64,000 nt of DNA from contig NC_092569.1 in NCBI RefSeq assembly GCF_037975245.1, positions 10,029,001 through 10,093,000 on the forward strand, in the 5' to 3' direction. Positions 1 through 11,010 of this stretch are shown one piece after another. The notes under the pieces are model-generated. The model worked only from the letters and a program-made list of their open reading frames with translations. It ran no database searches and had not been told where the DNA came from. This stretch comes from Apostichopus japonicus. Lineage: Eukaryota; Echinodermata; Holothuroidea; Aspidochirotida; Stichopodidae. Position 1 is the first letter of the stretch. The number at the start of each line of letters is the position of its first letter. Made by a program: the position numbers and the translations under genes.

Positions 1-503
1 TGTCTTTTTTTAGTGAGCCTGATTTCCGATTCATGGACCAACCTTGTCCCCCTACCCATGGTCCCGGTCTGACGCATTGGTTTATAGCTACGTGTTGTCG
101 TCTTTAAGGGCAATTCTAATGGCGAGGCGTACCGATTTCCATCCATAGTTGTTATTGATTTTTATTTGTCTATGTACAACTTGGCGAAATATTTAAAACG
201 TTTTATTTGAGACTAAAAGGAAAGAATTTGAAATCCCATGTTAAGCCCATTGACTTGGTTTATGTATTTCTGTGTATCCACTCTAATTATTTAATTATTA
301 AAATTACAAATTAAAATGAGAAAAAAAAAACTGTCGTAAAGACTTTTAATTCCACATAATTTGTTTTGTTTGTCGAGCGTCATTCTTTCCGCATCGACAT
401 GTACTATTAACTTAAATCTATAAAGTATTTGCATCGATTACAATTTATTCTTATGTATAATAAAGAAGAGATGATAATTTTCTTCTCTTCTGATCTGGTA
501 TAG

Positions 504-673
504 ATTATACTCTGTACTTGTATGAGTTTGCGAGGGATTGTGAGGATGCAGTGCATGATGATTGCGGAACGTCCAGATTGAGTGGTGATTACCTCATTCA
601 ACCAGACGGTTATAATGATCAACCCTTCAAGGCTTACTGTGACTGCAGCCAGAACGACGGTACGGCATGGACG
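504..673 (+). CDS. Exon A: FReD amino-terminal exon, copy 1
   Basis: The acceptor ends ..ctggtatag and the donor is ACG/gtacgt. The exon starts with the last two bases of a split codon and ends in phase 0. It encodes YTLYLYEFARDCEDAVHDDC, then a GDYLIQPDGY and an AYCD motif, ending AWT. This is the usual start of a FReD (DC...G.Y.I.P....F..YCD....WT). It is unlike the FReD starts in the C exons, so it marks the first domain of the protein. Confidence 0.8.
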
Positions 674-3600
674 GTACGTAACGTAGAATGTGTCGAGTTC
701 ATTGCATTGTAAAATGTGTGTAAGATACTTCTTTAGTTTACAATGGTAATTGTCTTCAAGGAAATCACGTGATATCTATCACTCAGCGGTCAAGTATGTC
801 AAAAAGAGCAGACAGTCTGAACAGAATAAGTTGAAAGAGCGAGGAAGTTAATCCCGGTTTAGCTCTTCCTCCCAATTTTGTCGTAAAATTTTACTTAAAT
901 TCTTACAAATATACTACTAATTGCAGAAAATTTGTTTGAATTCGACGAAGTTTCTTAAATTCATCTCAGAGAACATCCCGTGTCTTCAAGCTTAAAATTA
1001 CTTCACCTTCTTGACATCGTTTCTCCATGCAGAGCAAGGAGGAGGGAGGTATCGTGGCATCCGGTACAACAAAATGTCTATACACATCAGTGTTGTAGTC
1101 TAAGAGCTTTATTCGAGTACCAAATACTTTCGGGTACCAAGTATCATAGTCCAAGTTTACAGCAGAATAGAATCCGAGTGCCTAGTGGGCACACGACTCT
1201 GCTACATATACATTCGGAGTACTTCGGAGTACTCATCCATCTGGAATCTATGCATGCTAAGTTCTTCAATACCGCCCCCATTGCCTTCGGGGAAACATTT
1301 TTTTAACTTAAGTTTTGATTTTTATCTTTCACTCACTAGATAATACAAAGACGAGCGGATTTAGATTCGACAGTAACATTTAATCGGAGTTGGGAAGACT
1401 ACCGACTTGGATTTGGATTATCTCCAAATGACTTTTGGATTGGCAATGAAAAGCTCTCATACTTAACCAATCAGAATACATATCAGTTACGGATCGATAT
1501 GACGACATCTAATGGTTCATCCATCCACGTGACCTATGACAACTTTCGCATAAGTGACGAATTTAGCGGTTACAAACTATTGTCGACAGGTAAGTTTAAC
1601 TTTTCATCAGAAGATGGTGTTATAGAGAGCTGTCCACACAACATGCGTTATGGTTACTGTGTCTCCCAGAGAATTTGTCCGGATCCTGATGACAGCATTC
1701 CTTGTCGCCGCAATGAGGAATCTTGTTTTTGTCCAGAAGAGTTCCAGTTGAATGGAGATGAATGTGTTGCCCCGGGCGAATGTGATGACTGTTTTCTTGA
1801 GGGAACAGAGACCGAGGAAGGTGTCACAATTGAGGTAGGTAACCTTGAAGGGAGAGGTCACCTCTTTCTTGTTTACTAAGAATACACTCTAATTTCAAAA
1901 GTGGAAAATCTACTTATGTGTACAAAAATAATATCAATGACCTTTGAAAACGAGACCTGATAACATGCACAGAATGTGAGTAAAATGGCGTCACAGATAC
2001 ATAACTGTAAAGTGCTACCCGTGAAATGTTTCTTAATATTTCCTCTACTTGGCTTGGTGAATGTATTGAAACTTTGAAAGTTACAGTAGACATGTGTAAC
2101 TTCACCCTTTTGGGAAGACCATAAAAACCTCATGAGGAAAAGAACGACGATCAACAGAATTTTAATTTTGATAGGTAATAATCAACAACAAAAGAGTGTG
2201 GGCGTTGCTATCTTTTTGTAGCATGGTTAACAATAAACAATATCAATACATAGTATTGAGAGTATACTAACACTTAAGTGATATGGCCGGTGTGTATCGC
2301 TTTATAGCATAACGATTGGTGGTTGTGGAATGAGAAAGTGTCCCTCTGATGTTGTGTCCTTTTTGGAAGCTTCCTATCCCCCGGAACTGGACTATCATTA
2401 TCTTTGCGTTAGACTAGTAGTCCAGCGACCGATTGATAAGCTTCATATGTTGTAATAAAATTATTGTTGATTATGCAATTCCAGCATTGTGTTTTTGAGT
2501 TTTTAATCCTAGTTGTAATTGTCAAGGTTTGTAACACAATAAACTTGAAGGAAACAGGTATGATTTCATAGTTAGACACTGATAGCAAAAATGTTTTGTT
2601 TTTCTTTAATATTTCACTTTATTGTTTTGAACGTTGGATTGGATAAGGCTTCATCTTTGTTTGAGGAGCTGTAAAGTTATCAATACCCAAAATGACTGTA
2701 TAGTGTATTATATGTAATAATGCATTCCCGATCATGAAGAAAAATAAATTAAGAATTTAAAAAAAATGTAAGTCAAACCAATTTGGCCGTTTGCATGTTT
2801 GTGATCATCTCTATTTCCTTCATGCTCGCTTTTCAACTTCAAATGGTATTTCGAAAACGATGCGTAAGAATTGAATGTGAATTTCATATGAGGATGCTTA
2901 GAATATTTTCTACTTTTCATTAGCCAGCAACAAATGTTCCTCATCAATATAATCTTTAACAGTTAATACGTTTTGTTTTTTATTTCCTTTTTTCTTCTTC
3001 TCTTCTTTTTTGTTCTTTAGGCAGGTGGGTCATATGTTTCTCCGTCTTGTTCTCGGAATTGCTCGTGTGTTGATGGTAACGTTACCTGTGTAAATTACAT
3101 GTGCAGTGTTAACGCCACCTGCAACGCCACCCGAAACAACGCCGGTCAGTGTTATTGTAAAACAGGTTACGTAGGTGATGGCACAGTGTGCCGATATCCG
3201 AAAGACTGTTTGGAGATATTCGAACATGATGACATGGCAGAAAGTCGCGTCTACACCATCCAACCAAACAAAAACAGGGAAACCACATTGGAAGTCTTCT
3301 GTGACGATGGTGGGTGGACGGTACGTATGACGTGCATTTTACGTATAGTAATGTTATGGGATGTGTTCATGTATTAGTGTTATAGTCTAATAGCTTTATT
3401 CGAGTACCATGTACGTTCGAGTACCAAATACTTTCGGGTACCAAGTATCATAGTCCAAGTTTACAGCAGAACAGAATCCGAGTGCCGATTGGGCACACGA
3501 CTAGGCAACATATACATTCGGAGTACTTTTGATTTTATAAATTGTCCAGAAATACAGGCTACAATATACAAGGCATTGATATGATAACCGTCAACAAAGT

Positions 3601-6600
3601 GAGTGGCTCATATTATGTATATTTCTCCCATTTCGGTTTTCCCGAAAGGGAAAACTATGGAGTCACTCTTACTGACCTTGCAAAATTTGTAAGGGAACCT
3701 CGGATTGCAAAGTCGGCAGTTGCTACAACGTGGATCGCAAAGTCGGTACCTAGGCCTACTACTGCGGTTAGATTCGTCCAACACGACAGCATACAGAAAC
3801 GTTGTACTCAAAGCCGAAGCCAGAGTGAATTAATCAGGTCACACATCTGGAGTCTATGCATGCTAACTTATTCAATACCGCCCCCATTTCCTTCGGGGAA
3901 ACATTTTTTTAACTTAAGTTTAGATTTTTATCTTTCACTCAATAGCTAATACAAAGAAGAGTGGATTTGGATTCGACAGTAACATTTAATCGGAGTTGGG
4001 AAGACTACCGACTTGGATTCGGATTATCTCCAAATGACTTTTGGATTGGCAATGAAAAGCTCTCATATTTAACCAATCAGAATACATATCAGTTACGGAT
4101 CGATATGACGACATCTAATGGTTCATCCATCCACGTGACATATGACAACTTTCGCATAAGTGACGACGAATTAAGCGGTTACAGACTATTGTCGACAGGT
4201 AAGTTTACCTTTTCATCAGAAGATGGTGTTATAGAGAGCTGTCCACACAACATGCGTTATGGTTACTGTGTCTCCCAGAGAATTTGTCCGGATCCTGATG
4301 ACAGCATTCCTTGTCGCCGCAATGAGGAATCTTGTTTTTGTCCAGAAGAGTTCCAGTTGAATGGAGATGAATGTGTTGCCCCGGGCGAATGTGATGACTG
4401 TTTTCTGGAGGGAACAGAGACCGAGGAAGGTGTCACAATTGAGGTAGGTAACCTTGAAGGGAGAGGTCACCTCTTTCTTGTTTACTAAGAATACACTCTA
4501 ATTTCAAAAGTGGAAAATCTACTTATGTGTACAAAAATAATATCAATGACCTTTGAAAACGAGACCTGATAACATGCACAGAATGTGAGTAAAATGGCGT
4601 CACAGATACATAACTGTAAAGTGCTACCCATGAAATGTTTCTTAATATTTCCTCTACTTGGCTTGGTGAATGTATTGAAACTTTGAAAGTTACAGTAGAC
4701 ATGTGTAACTTCACCCTTTTGGGAAGACCATAAATACCTCATGAGTAAAAGAACGACGATCAACAGAATTTTAATTTTGATAGGTAATAATCAACAACAA
4801 AAGAGTGTGGGGGGTTGCTATCTTTTTGTAGAATGATTATCAATAAACAATATCAATAAATAGTATTGATAGCATACTAACACTTAAGTGATATGGCCGG
4901 TGTGTATCGCTTTATAGCATAACGATTGGTGGTTGTGGAATGAGAAAGTGTCCCTCTGATGTTGTGCCCTTTTTGAAAGCTTCCTATCCCCCGGAACTGG
5001 ACTATCATTATCTTTGCGTTAGACTAGTAGTCCATCGACCGATTAATAAGCTTCATATGTTGTTATAAAATTATTTTTGATAATGAAATTCCAGCATTGT
5101 GTTTTTGAGTTTTTTATCCTAGTTGTAATTGTCAAGGTTTGTAACACAAATGAACTTGAAGGAAACAGGTATGATTTCATAGTTAGACATTGATAGCAAA
5201 AATGTTTTGTTTTTCTTTAATATTTCACTTTATTGTTTTGAACGTTGGATTGGATAAGGCTTCATCTTTGTTTGAGGAGCTGTAAAGTTATCATTACCCA
5301 AAATGACTGTATAGTGTATTATATGTAATAATGCATTCCCGATCATGAAGAAAAATAAATTAAGAATGTAAAAAAAAATGTAAGTCAAACCAATTTGGCC
5401 GTTTGCATGTTTGTGATCATCTCTGTTTCCTTCATGCTCGCTTTACAACTTCAAATGGTATTTCGAAAACGATGCGTAAGAATTGAATGTGAATTTCATA
5501 TGAGGATGCTTAGAGTATTTTCTACTTTTCATTAGCCAGCAACAAATGTTCCTCATCAATATAATCTTTAACAGTTAATACGTTTTGTTTTTATTTCCCT
5601 TTTTCTTCTTCTCTTCTTTTTTGATCTTTAGGCAGGTGGGTCATATGTTTCTCCGTCTTGTTCTCGGAATTGCTCGTGTGTTGATGGTAACGTTACCTGT
5701 GTAAATTACATGTGCAGTGTTAACGCCATCTGCAACGCCACCCGAAACAACGCCGGCCAGTGTTATTGTAAAACAGGTTACGTAGGTGATGGCACAGTGT
5801 GCCGATATCCGAAAGACTGTTTGGAGATATTCGAACATGATGACATGGCAGAAAGTCGCGTCTACACCATCCAACCAAACAAAAACAGCGAATCCACATT
5901 GGAAGTCTTCTGTGACGATGGTGGGTGGACGGTACGTATGACGTGCATTTTACGTATAGTAATGTTATGGGATTTGTTCATGTATTAGTGTTATAGTCTA
6001 ATAGCTTTATTCGAGTACCATGTACGTTCGAGTACCAAATACTTTCGGGTACCAAGCATCATAGTCCAAGTTTACAGCAGAACAGAATCCGAGTGCCGAG
6101 TGGGCACACGACTAGGCAACATATACATTCGGAGTACTTTTGATTTATTAAATTGTCCAGAAATACAGGCTACAATATACAAGGCATTGATATGATAACC
6201 GTCAACAAAGTGAGTGGCTCATATTATGTATATTTCTCCCATTTCGGTTTTCCCGAAAGGGAAAACTATGTAGTCACTCTTACCGACCTTGCAAAATTTG
6301 TAAGGGAACCTCGGATTGCAAAGTCGGCAGTTGCTACAACGTGGATCGCAAAGTCGGTACCTAGGCCTACTACTGCGGTTAGATTCGTCCAACACGACAG
6401 CATACAGAAACGTTGTACTCAAAGCCGAAGCCAGAGTGAATTAATCAGGTCACACATCTGGAGTCTTTGCATGCTAACTTATTCAATACCGCCTCCATTT
6501 CCGTCGGAAAACATTTTTTTTTAACTTAAGTTTAGATTTTTATCTTTCACTCAATAGCTAATACAAAGAAGAGCGGATTTAGATTCGACAGTAACATTTA

Positions 6601-9600
6601 ATCGGAGTTGGGAAGACTACCGAGTTGGATTCGGATTGTCTCCAAATGACTTTTGGATTGGCAATGAAAAGCTCTCATATTTAACCAATCAGAAATCATA
6701 TCAGTTACGGATCGATATGACGACATCTAATGGTTCATCCATCCACGTGACCTATGACAATTTTCGCATAAGTGACGACGAATTAAGCGGTTACAAACTA
6801 TTGTCGACAGGTAAGTTTAACTTTTCATCAGAAGATGGTGTTATAGAGAGCTGTCCACACAACATGCGTTATGGTTACTGTGTCTCCCAGAGAATTTGTC
6901 CGGATCCTGATGACAGCATTCCTTGTCGCCGCAATGAGGAATCTTGTTTTTGTCCAGAAGAGTTTCAGTTGAATGGAGATGAATGTGTTGCCCCGGGCGA
7001 ATGTGATGACTGTTTTCTGGAGGGAACAGAGACCGAGGAAGGTGTCACAATTGAGGTAGGTAACCTTGAAGGAAGAGGTCACCTCTTCTCTTTTACTAAG
7101 AATACACTCTAATTTCAAAAGTGGAAAATCTACTTATGTGTACAAAAAATAATATAAATGACCTTTGAAAACGAGACCTGATAACATGCACAGAATGTGA
7201 GTAAAATGGCGTCACAGATACATAACTGTAAAGTGCTACCCGTGAAATGTTTCTTAATATTTCCTCTACTTGGCTTGGTGAATGTATTGAAACTTTGAAA
7301 GTTACAGTAGACATGTGTAACTTCACCCTTTTGGGAAGACCATAAATACCTCATGAGTAAAAGAACGACGATCAACAGAATTTTAATTTTGATAGGTAAT
7401 AATCAACAACAAAAGAGTGTGGGGGGTTGCTATCTTTTTGTAGAATGGTTAACAATAAACAATATCAATAAATAGTATTGATAGCATACTAACACTTAAG
7501 TGATATGGCCGGTGTGTATCGCTTTATAGCATAACGATTGGTGGTTGTGGAATGAGAAAGTGTCCCTCTGATGTTGTGCCCTTTTTGAAAGCTTCCTCTC
7601 CCCCGGAACTGGACTATCATTATCTTTGCGTTAGACTAGTAGTCCAGCGACCGATTAATAAGCTTCATATGTTATAAAATTATGTTTGATAATGCAATTC
7701 CAGCATTGTGTTTTTGAGATTATCCTAGTTGTAATTGTCAAGGTTTGTAACACAAATGAACTTGAAGGAAACAGGTATGATTTCATAGTTAGACACTGAT
7801 AGCAAAAATGTTTTGTTTTTCTTTAATATTTCACTTTATTGTTTTGAACGTTGGATTGGATAAGGTTTCATCTTTGTTTGAGGAGCTGTAAAGTTATCAA
7901 TACCCAAAATGACTGTATAGTGTATTATATGTTTTTAATACATCCCGATCACGAAGAAAAATAGATTTAGAATGTACAAAACATGAAAAATGAAACCAAC
8001 TTTTCAGTTTGCATGTATGTGATCATCTCTGTTTCCTTCATGCCTGAATTTCAACTTCAAATGGTATTTCGAAAACGATGCGTTAGAATTGAATGTGAAT
8101 TTCATTTGAGGATGCTTAGAATATTTTCTACTTTTCATTAGCCAGCAACAAATGTTCCTCATCAATATAATCTTTAACAGTTAACACGTTTTGCTATTTT
8201 TTTTGTTCTTCTTTTGTGATCTTTAGGCAGGTGGGTCCTATGTTTATCCTAACTGTTCTCTGAATTGTTCGTGTGTTGATGGTAACGTTACCTGTGTAAG
8301 TTACACATGCAGTGTTAACGCCACCTGCAAGGTCCTAAACAACGCCGGTCAGTGTCATTGTGAAAAAGATTACGTAGATGATGGCACAGTGTGCCGATAT
8401 CCGACCGATTGTATGGAGATATTCGAACATGATGACATGGCAGAAAGTCGCGTCTACACCATCCAACCAAACAAAAACAGGGAAACCACATTGGAAGTCT
8501 TCTGTAATATGAGTGACGGTGGTGGGTGGACGGTACGTATGACGTGCATTTTACGTATAGTAATGTTATGGGATGTGTTCAGGTATGTCAAGGTTGTCCA
8601 ACTTACGGCCCGCGGCTATAGTCCGGCCCGCCGGAAATGCTCTACGGTGCGAAATTTTAGTGAGCAGATTTATTGATTACAATTTGAAGCTATATAATCA
8701 AATCATTCGAACCTTCTGGGTCCAAAAAACTGCATACTGGTGTGACATTCTCAGCGGAGGGGGGGGGGGGGGGCGGCTGGACTTTATTCATCTGTTTTGT
8801 CAGGAAGGGAAATAAATCAGTGCGCTCCGCGCGCAGTGCTCACAATTTGTTTTTTTGCCTTTTTTTGCCCAAAAAAAAAATCGAAAAATCGAGCGTAGGG
8901 TTCATGCGGCCCCCTCCTTCATTATAATTATCCATGTGGCCCTCCTCTGCAAAAGGTTGGACAACCCTGAGGTATGTTCACAAAAGGGACTGGATCTGTG
9001 TGTGTGTGTGAAGGGGAGGGAGGAGGGGCGTTTGGGGGGGGGGTAGAAATCTGCATTAAATACATTTGATTTAAGTTAAAAATTGCACTTTATTGTTGAA
9101 TTTTAAGAAAACGACTCCGATTACAATAATATAATTTGTACGTTTACGGTCATCCAGTATTGACAATTTCCATCATTCGCTTTCATGATAACCTGCGATA
9201 TCACGCCATGACTGTCTTCGCATACACCCCCCCCCCCCTTCATGTATGCATCAATAACGAGGAGCTGACGGAAAAATACCAGTATGTTGATTTCTGTTTG
9301 ATTTTTTGCTATTTTTTTTTATTAAACTTGCACTGCGACAATTGGGTTAAATGCTCAATTATCTCTTTCGTAATTAGCAATTATTTCAATGTTCTCTTTC
9401 ACAGGTGTTTCAACGACGTTTTAATGGTTCGCAAAACTTCGCTCTACCTGAGCAGAATTATTCTGAAGGTTTCGGATCTTTACTTGGCGAGTTTTGGCTA
9501 GGCAATGAGAACCTATACACTCTGACAAACCAAATGCAATACGAGCTGAAAATAGATTTCATGGATATAAACAACAACTCGTACAAAGCCCAATACAGTT

Positions 9601-11010
9601 TATTTCAAATCAGTAACAAACCAGAGAAATACGCTCTTCAACTTGGAGACTTCAAAGGAAACGCAGGTAATTTGTATGAGGAAGATTCAGTCTGAACACG
9701 ATTTTTGTTCTTCTTCGTGGAGTTTGTCAAAGTTGAGCTCCTATACGGCTTCTTAGCCTTGCATTGATATCTACAAGACACTTCCAAACTGCCCCGAATA
9801 TGTCATACGAACACAAACTCATACCGACGAGTACAGACAAGTATTCTAGATAACAAGTATACGTCCACGGACTCAAAACAAGTCTGCAATTTTTAGAAAA
9901 TTCACCGAAACCCTCTACATGTATTCATTGCTGAACCACTGAAACCTATCAACAGTTTTAAATTCCAAAAGGTCGCGGCAAATAACGACCAGCAGGGGCG
10001 TCGGAAGCTATTTGGGATTGGTACGGCAGATCAGAGTGTGGTCCTCTATCATAATTATCGGGGGGACTTTTCGTAGGTCAAACTATGCTACGCGTCACCA
10101 TGGTTGGCGCTTAGAGTAATGGAGAAAATTTTGAAAAAATGTCTCCCAGATTGCAGGAAATGGCACTTCCCGAGCTTGAAAACAAGACCCCTGCCATGCC
10201 ATTTTTTTTTCTTAGTCCAATTTTTTTTTTTTTTTTTTTTGGCGCCGTGAATATTGGTCCGGCTTGTACCGGCCCCGACGCCCCTTCGATAAAGAGATAA
10301 TATTGTTAAAAACTCTTACAAATTGACCTCATGCTAACAAAAATTATGCCGTACCCCCTTGCGTACCACTTCTGTAATCCTCCCCCTCTCTTCCTTCGCC
10401 TCCGCCTTTCCCTCCCCCTCGTACCTCGCGTGTCTTCGAGTACACTGGAGAGCCAAGGTACTTTCACCTTTCCTTAACTTCACACGGTGTGAATTTAAAA
10501 GAAAAAGTGAAAGTGTGAGTTAAAGGAAAAGTAAAAGTGGGAATGGAAAAAAAAAACTATTATGATTCTTCAATCTTTTCCTGATAGGATACTTTCTTAT
10601 ATATAAACAGCTGTAACAAAGGTCTTTTTCTTCCCTTGCCTTTAATATTTATGATAGGTGATTCTTTGACGGCTTACTCGAATCATCAGCCGTTCCTGAC
10701 TGATCTTACCGCCGCTTGGCAAGCCGTGACGGTTAGCCAGAGCAGTGACAGTGTCACATCGGTACATACACCAACTCAATATGACTATAGTGTTCAACAT
10801 GATGAAGGCAATGGGAATACTGACGATGAGTCGGTACAGGAGTTTACTGAATTTCTTAAACCCATATCTATTGGTCCTTGGTGGCATCGTCAAGACGAAA
10901 CTATGACCATAGAATGTGATTTAAATGGCAACTACAGTAATATGTTCTGGTTTACAATCCCTCAACGCATCGCCTCCACCGGGATGAAGATACGTCCAAC
11001 AAAGAAATAA
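504..11010 (+). CDS. Fibrinogen-related modular secreted protein, copy 1 (5' exons off window)
   Basis: Gene-level entry. Exons seen: 504-673, 1340-1834, 3021-3320, 3946-4443, 5632-5931, 6558-7055, 8227-8532, 9405-9666 and 10658-11010. Every junction has GT/AG borders and the phases agree throughout. The order is FReD start, then three pairs of (FReD middle + TIL) and (VWC-like + EGF-like + FReD start), then a terminal FReD middle and FReD end. FReD hallmarks are QRR, FNRSW, DFWIGNE, YxLRID, the GDSL turn and a final MKIRP. FReDs are lectin-like extracellular recognition domains; TIL, VWC and EGF modules are usual in secreted or mucus proteins. The signal-peptide exons should lie left of the window, as in copy 2 (34066 and 38570). 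A role in innate recognition is inferred from the family only. The many NxS/T sequons suggest heavy glycosylation. Confidence 0.85.
1340..1834 (+). CDS. Exon B1: FReD middle fused to TIL domain, copy 1 unit 1
   Basis: 165 codons, phase 0-0, opening IIQRRADLDS after the acceptor cactcactag and ending ATTGAG/gtaggt. Residues 1-83 are FReD middle (FNRSWEDYRLGFG, DFWIGNEKLSYL, YQLRID). Residues 98-148 are a TIL-type cysteine-rich domain (CPHNMRYGYC ... CFCPEEFQLNGDEC). The FReD part stops where a normal FReD would run into its calcium-binding carboxy end. One codon is missing relative to the other B exons (SDEFSGY instead of SDDELSGY). An unspliced 21-base GT...AG stretch lies at 1590-1610. Confidence 0.85.
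1835..3020 (+). other. Long intron of the repeated unit (type B to C)
   Basis: No gene seen. The same intron follows every B exon: 1835-3020, 4444-5631, 7056-8226, 41106-45950 (with a transposon), 47374-48562, 49986-51173 and 52597-53848. The copies are near-identical, including TIR-free AT-rich DNA and a pyrimidine-rich 3' end. The version at 52597-53848 is the most altered and holds a MITE fragment. Short open frames on both strands recur only because the DNA is duplicated. Confidence 0.7.
3021..3320 (+). CDS. Exon C1: VWC-like, EGF-like, FReD start, copy 1 unit 1
   Basis: 100 codons, phase 0-0, after a long pyrimidine tract and ttctttag. Residues 1-23 finish a VWC/TIL-associated segment (SCSRNCSCVDGNVTC). 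Residues 25-58 are EGF-like (CSVNATCNATRNNAGQCYC, then GYVGDGTVC). Residues 61-100 begin a FReD (DCLEIFEHDD, RVYTIQPNKN, EVFCDDGGWT). The donor is ACG/gtacgtatg. Confidence 0.85.
3321..3945 (+). other. Short intron of the repeated unit (type C to B)
   Basis: No exon supported. The same ~625 base intron lies at 3321-3945, 5932-6557, 46251-46875, 48863-49487 and 51474-52098. It holds an open frame of about 135 codons, shared only through recent duplication, and short repeats of the type CGAGTACC / CGGAGTACTT. The introns after exon A (674-1339 and 39946-40610) are related in their 3' half but differ at the start. Confidence 0.65.
3946..4443 (+). CDS. Exon B2: FReD middle fused to TIL domain, copy 1 unit 2
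   Basis: 166 codons, phase 0-0, opening LIQRRVDLDS after cactcaatag. It has the same layout as B1 with the full SDDELSGYRLLSTG ending of the FReD part. The alanine after QRR in other copies is valine here. The TIL part has eight cysteines from CPHN to APGEC, followed by CDDC, which belongs to the next module. Confidence 0.85.
5632..5931 (+). CDS. Exon C2: VWC-like, EGF-like, FReD start, copy 1 unit 2
   Basis: 100 codons, phase 0-0, with acceptor tgatctttag and donor ACG/gtacgtatg. It differs from C1 at CSVNAIC (Ile for Thr, which removes an NAT sequon) and at NSESTLEVF instead of NRETTLEVF. The same two variants recur in copy 2 at 51174-51473, which identifies that exon as its closest partner. 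Confidence 0.85.
6558..7055 (+). CDS. Exon B3: FReD middle fused to TIL domain, copy 1 unit 3
   Basis: 166 codons, phase 0-0. It carries YRVGFG and NQKSYQLRID variants, where other copies have YRLGFG and NQKTYQ or NQNTYQ. The donor GAG/gtaggt is kept. It is the last B exon before the diverged C exon of this gene. Confidence 0.85.
8227..8532 (+). CDS. Exon C3: diverged last VWC/EGF/FReD-start exon, copy 1
   Basis: 102 codons, phase 0-0. It reads SYVYPNCSLNCSCVDGNVTC, then SYTCSVNATCKVLNNAGQC, and ends EVFCNMSDGGGWT. It differs from the other C exons at many sites and has two extra residues before GGGWT, the canonical FReD spelling. Its closest relative is the last C exon of copy 2 (53849-54154), so the terminal unit kept its own identity while the inner units were homogenised. 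Confidence 0.85.
8533..9404 (+). other. Intron before terminal FReD exon, copy 1
   Basis: No exon seen. It contains the hAT-type MITE at 8589-8969, a poly-G run near 8757, a GT-rich patch near 8995 and a poly-C run near 9226. The copy 2 intron (54155-54636) lacks the MITE. Confidence 0.6.
8589..8969. mobile_element. hAT-type MITE with 8-bp target duplication
   Basis: The ends CAAGGTTGTCCAAC and (reverse complement) CAGGGTTGTCCAACC form imperfect terminal inverted repeats. The 8-bp duplication aggtatgt flanks it at 8581-8588 and 8970-8977. Copy 2 has the empty site with one aggtatgt near 54204. No transposase frame is present. Confidence 0.85.
9405..9666 (+). CDS. Exon D: terminal FReD middle exon, copy 1
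   Basis: The acceptor is ctctttcacag. The exon starts in phase 0 (VFQRRFNGSQNFALPEQNYS) and ends in phase 1 at GNAG/gtaatt. It contains GEFWLGNENLYTLTNQMQYE and YSLFQISN, as expected for the middle of a FReD. Unlike the B exons it has no TIL fusion, and the split glycine codon joins exon E to give the GDSL turn. Confidence 0.85.
9994..10285. mobile_element. MITE with AGGGGCGTCGG ends
   Basis: The left end is AGGGGCGTCGGAAGC and the right end is CCCCGACGCCCCT, an inverted match of about 11 bases. It is absent from the same intron of copy 2. A related fragment lies in copy 2 at about 53099-53285, sharing the stretch around GCAGGAAATGGCACTTCCCG. The target duplication is unclear and the superfamily is not assigned. 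Confidence 0.7.
10460..10538. repeat. Imperfect hairpin upstream of last FReD exon
   Basis: The left arm CTTTCACCTTTCCTTAACTT with following CACAC pairs imperfectly with the right arm GTGTGAGTTAAAGGAAAAGT. A smaller palindrome, TCACACGGTGTGA, sits near the left arm. The same structure is at about 55385-55463 in copy 2, about 120 bases before exon E. Confidence 0.6.
10658..11010 (+). CDS. Exon E: FReD carboxy-terminal exon with stop, copy 1
   Basis: The acceptor is ttatgatag. The first two bases finish the glycine codon before DSLTAYSNHQPF. Later motifs are GPWWHR, CDLNGNY and GMKIRPTKK followed by TAA. A normal FReD has an acidic calcium loop (DxD) after the GDSL region and a Cys pair around the WW/NLNG segment. 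Here the loop is replaced by TDLTAAWQAVTV and a longer acidic, Ser/Thr-rich stretch, and only one Cys remains. Confidence 0.85.

Larger units (their letters stand above)
9667..10657 (+). other. Last intron of FReD gene, copy 1
   Basis: No exon seen. It holds the MITE at 9994-10285, a pyrimidine-rich tract near 10375-10430 and an imperfect hairpin at about 10460-10538. The copy 2 equivalent is 54902-55582, without the MITE. Confidence 0.6.

Noticed and set aside
407-622. Minus-strand frame over exon A (also 39679-39894)
   Set aside because: Shadow of the FReD exon on the other strand; no splice or domain support.
3542-3949. Open frame of about 135 codons repeated in each unit
   Set aside because: It lies in the C-to-B intron, runs through the acceptor and has no recognisable domain. 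It is shared only because the DNA was recently duplicated.
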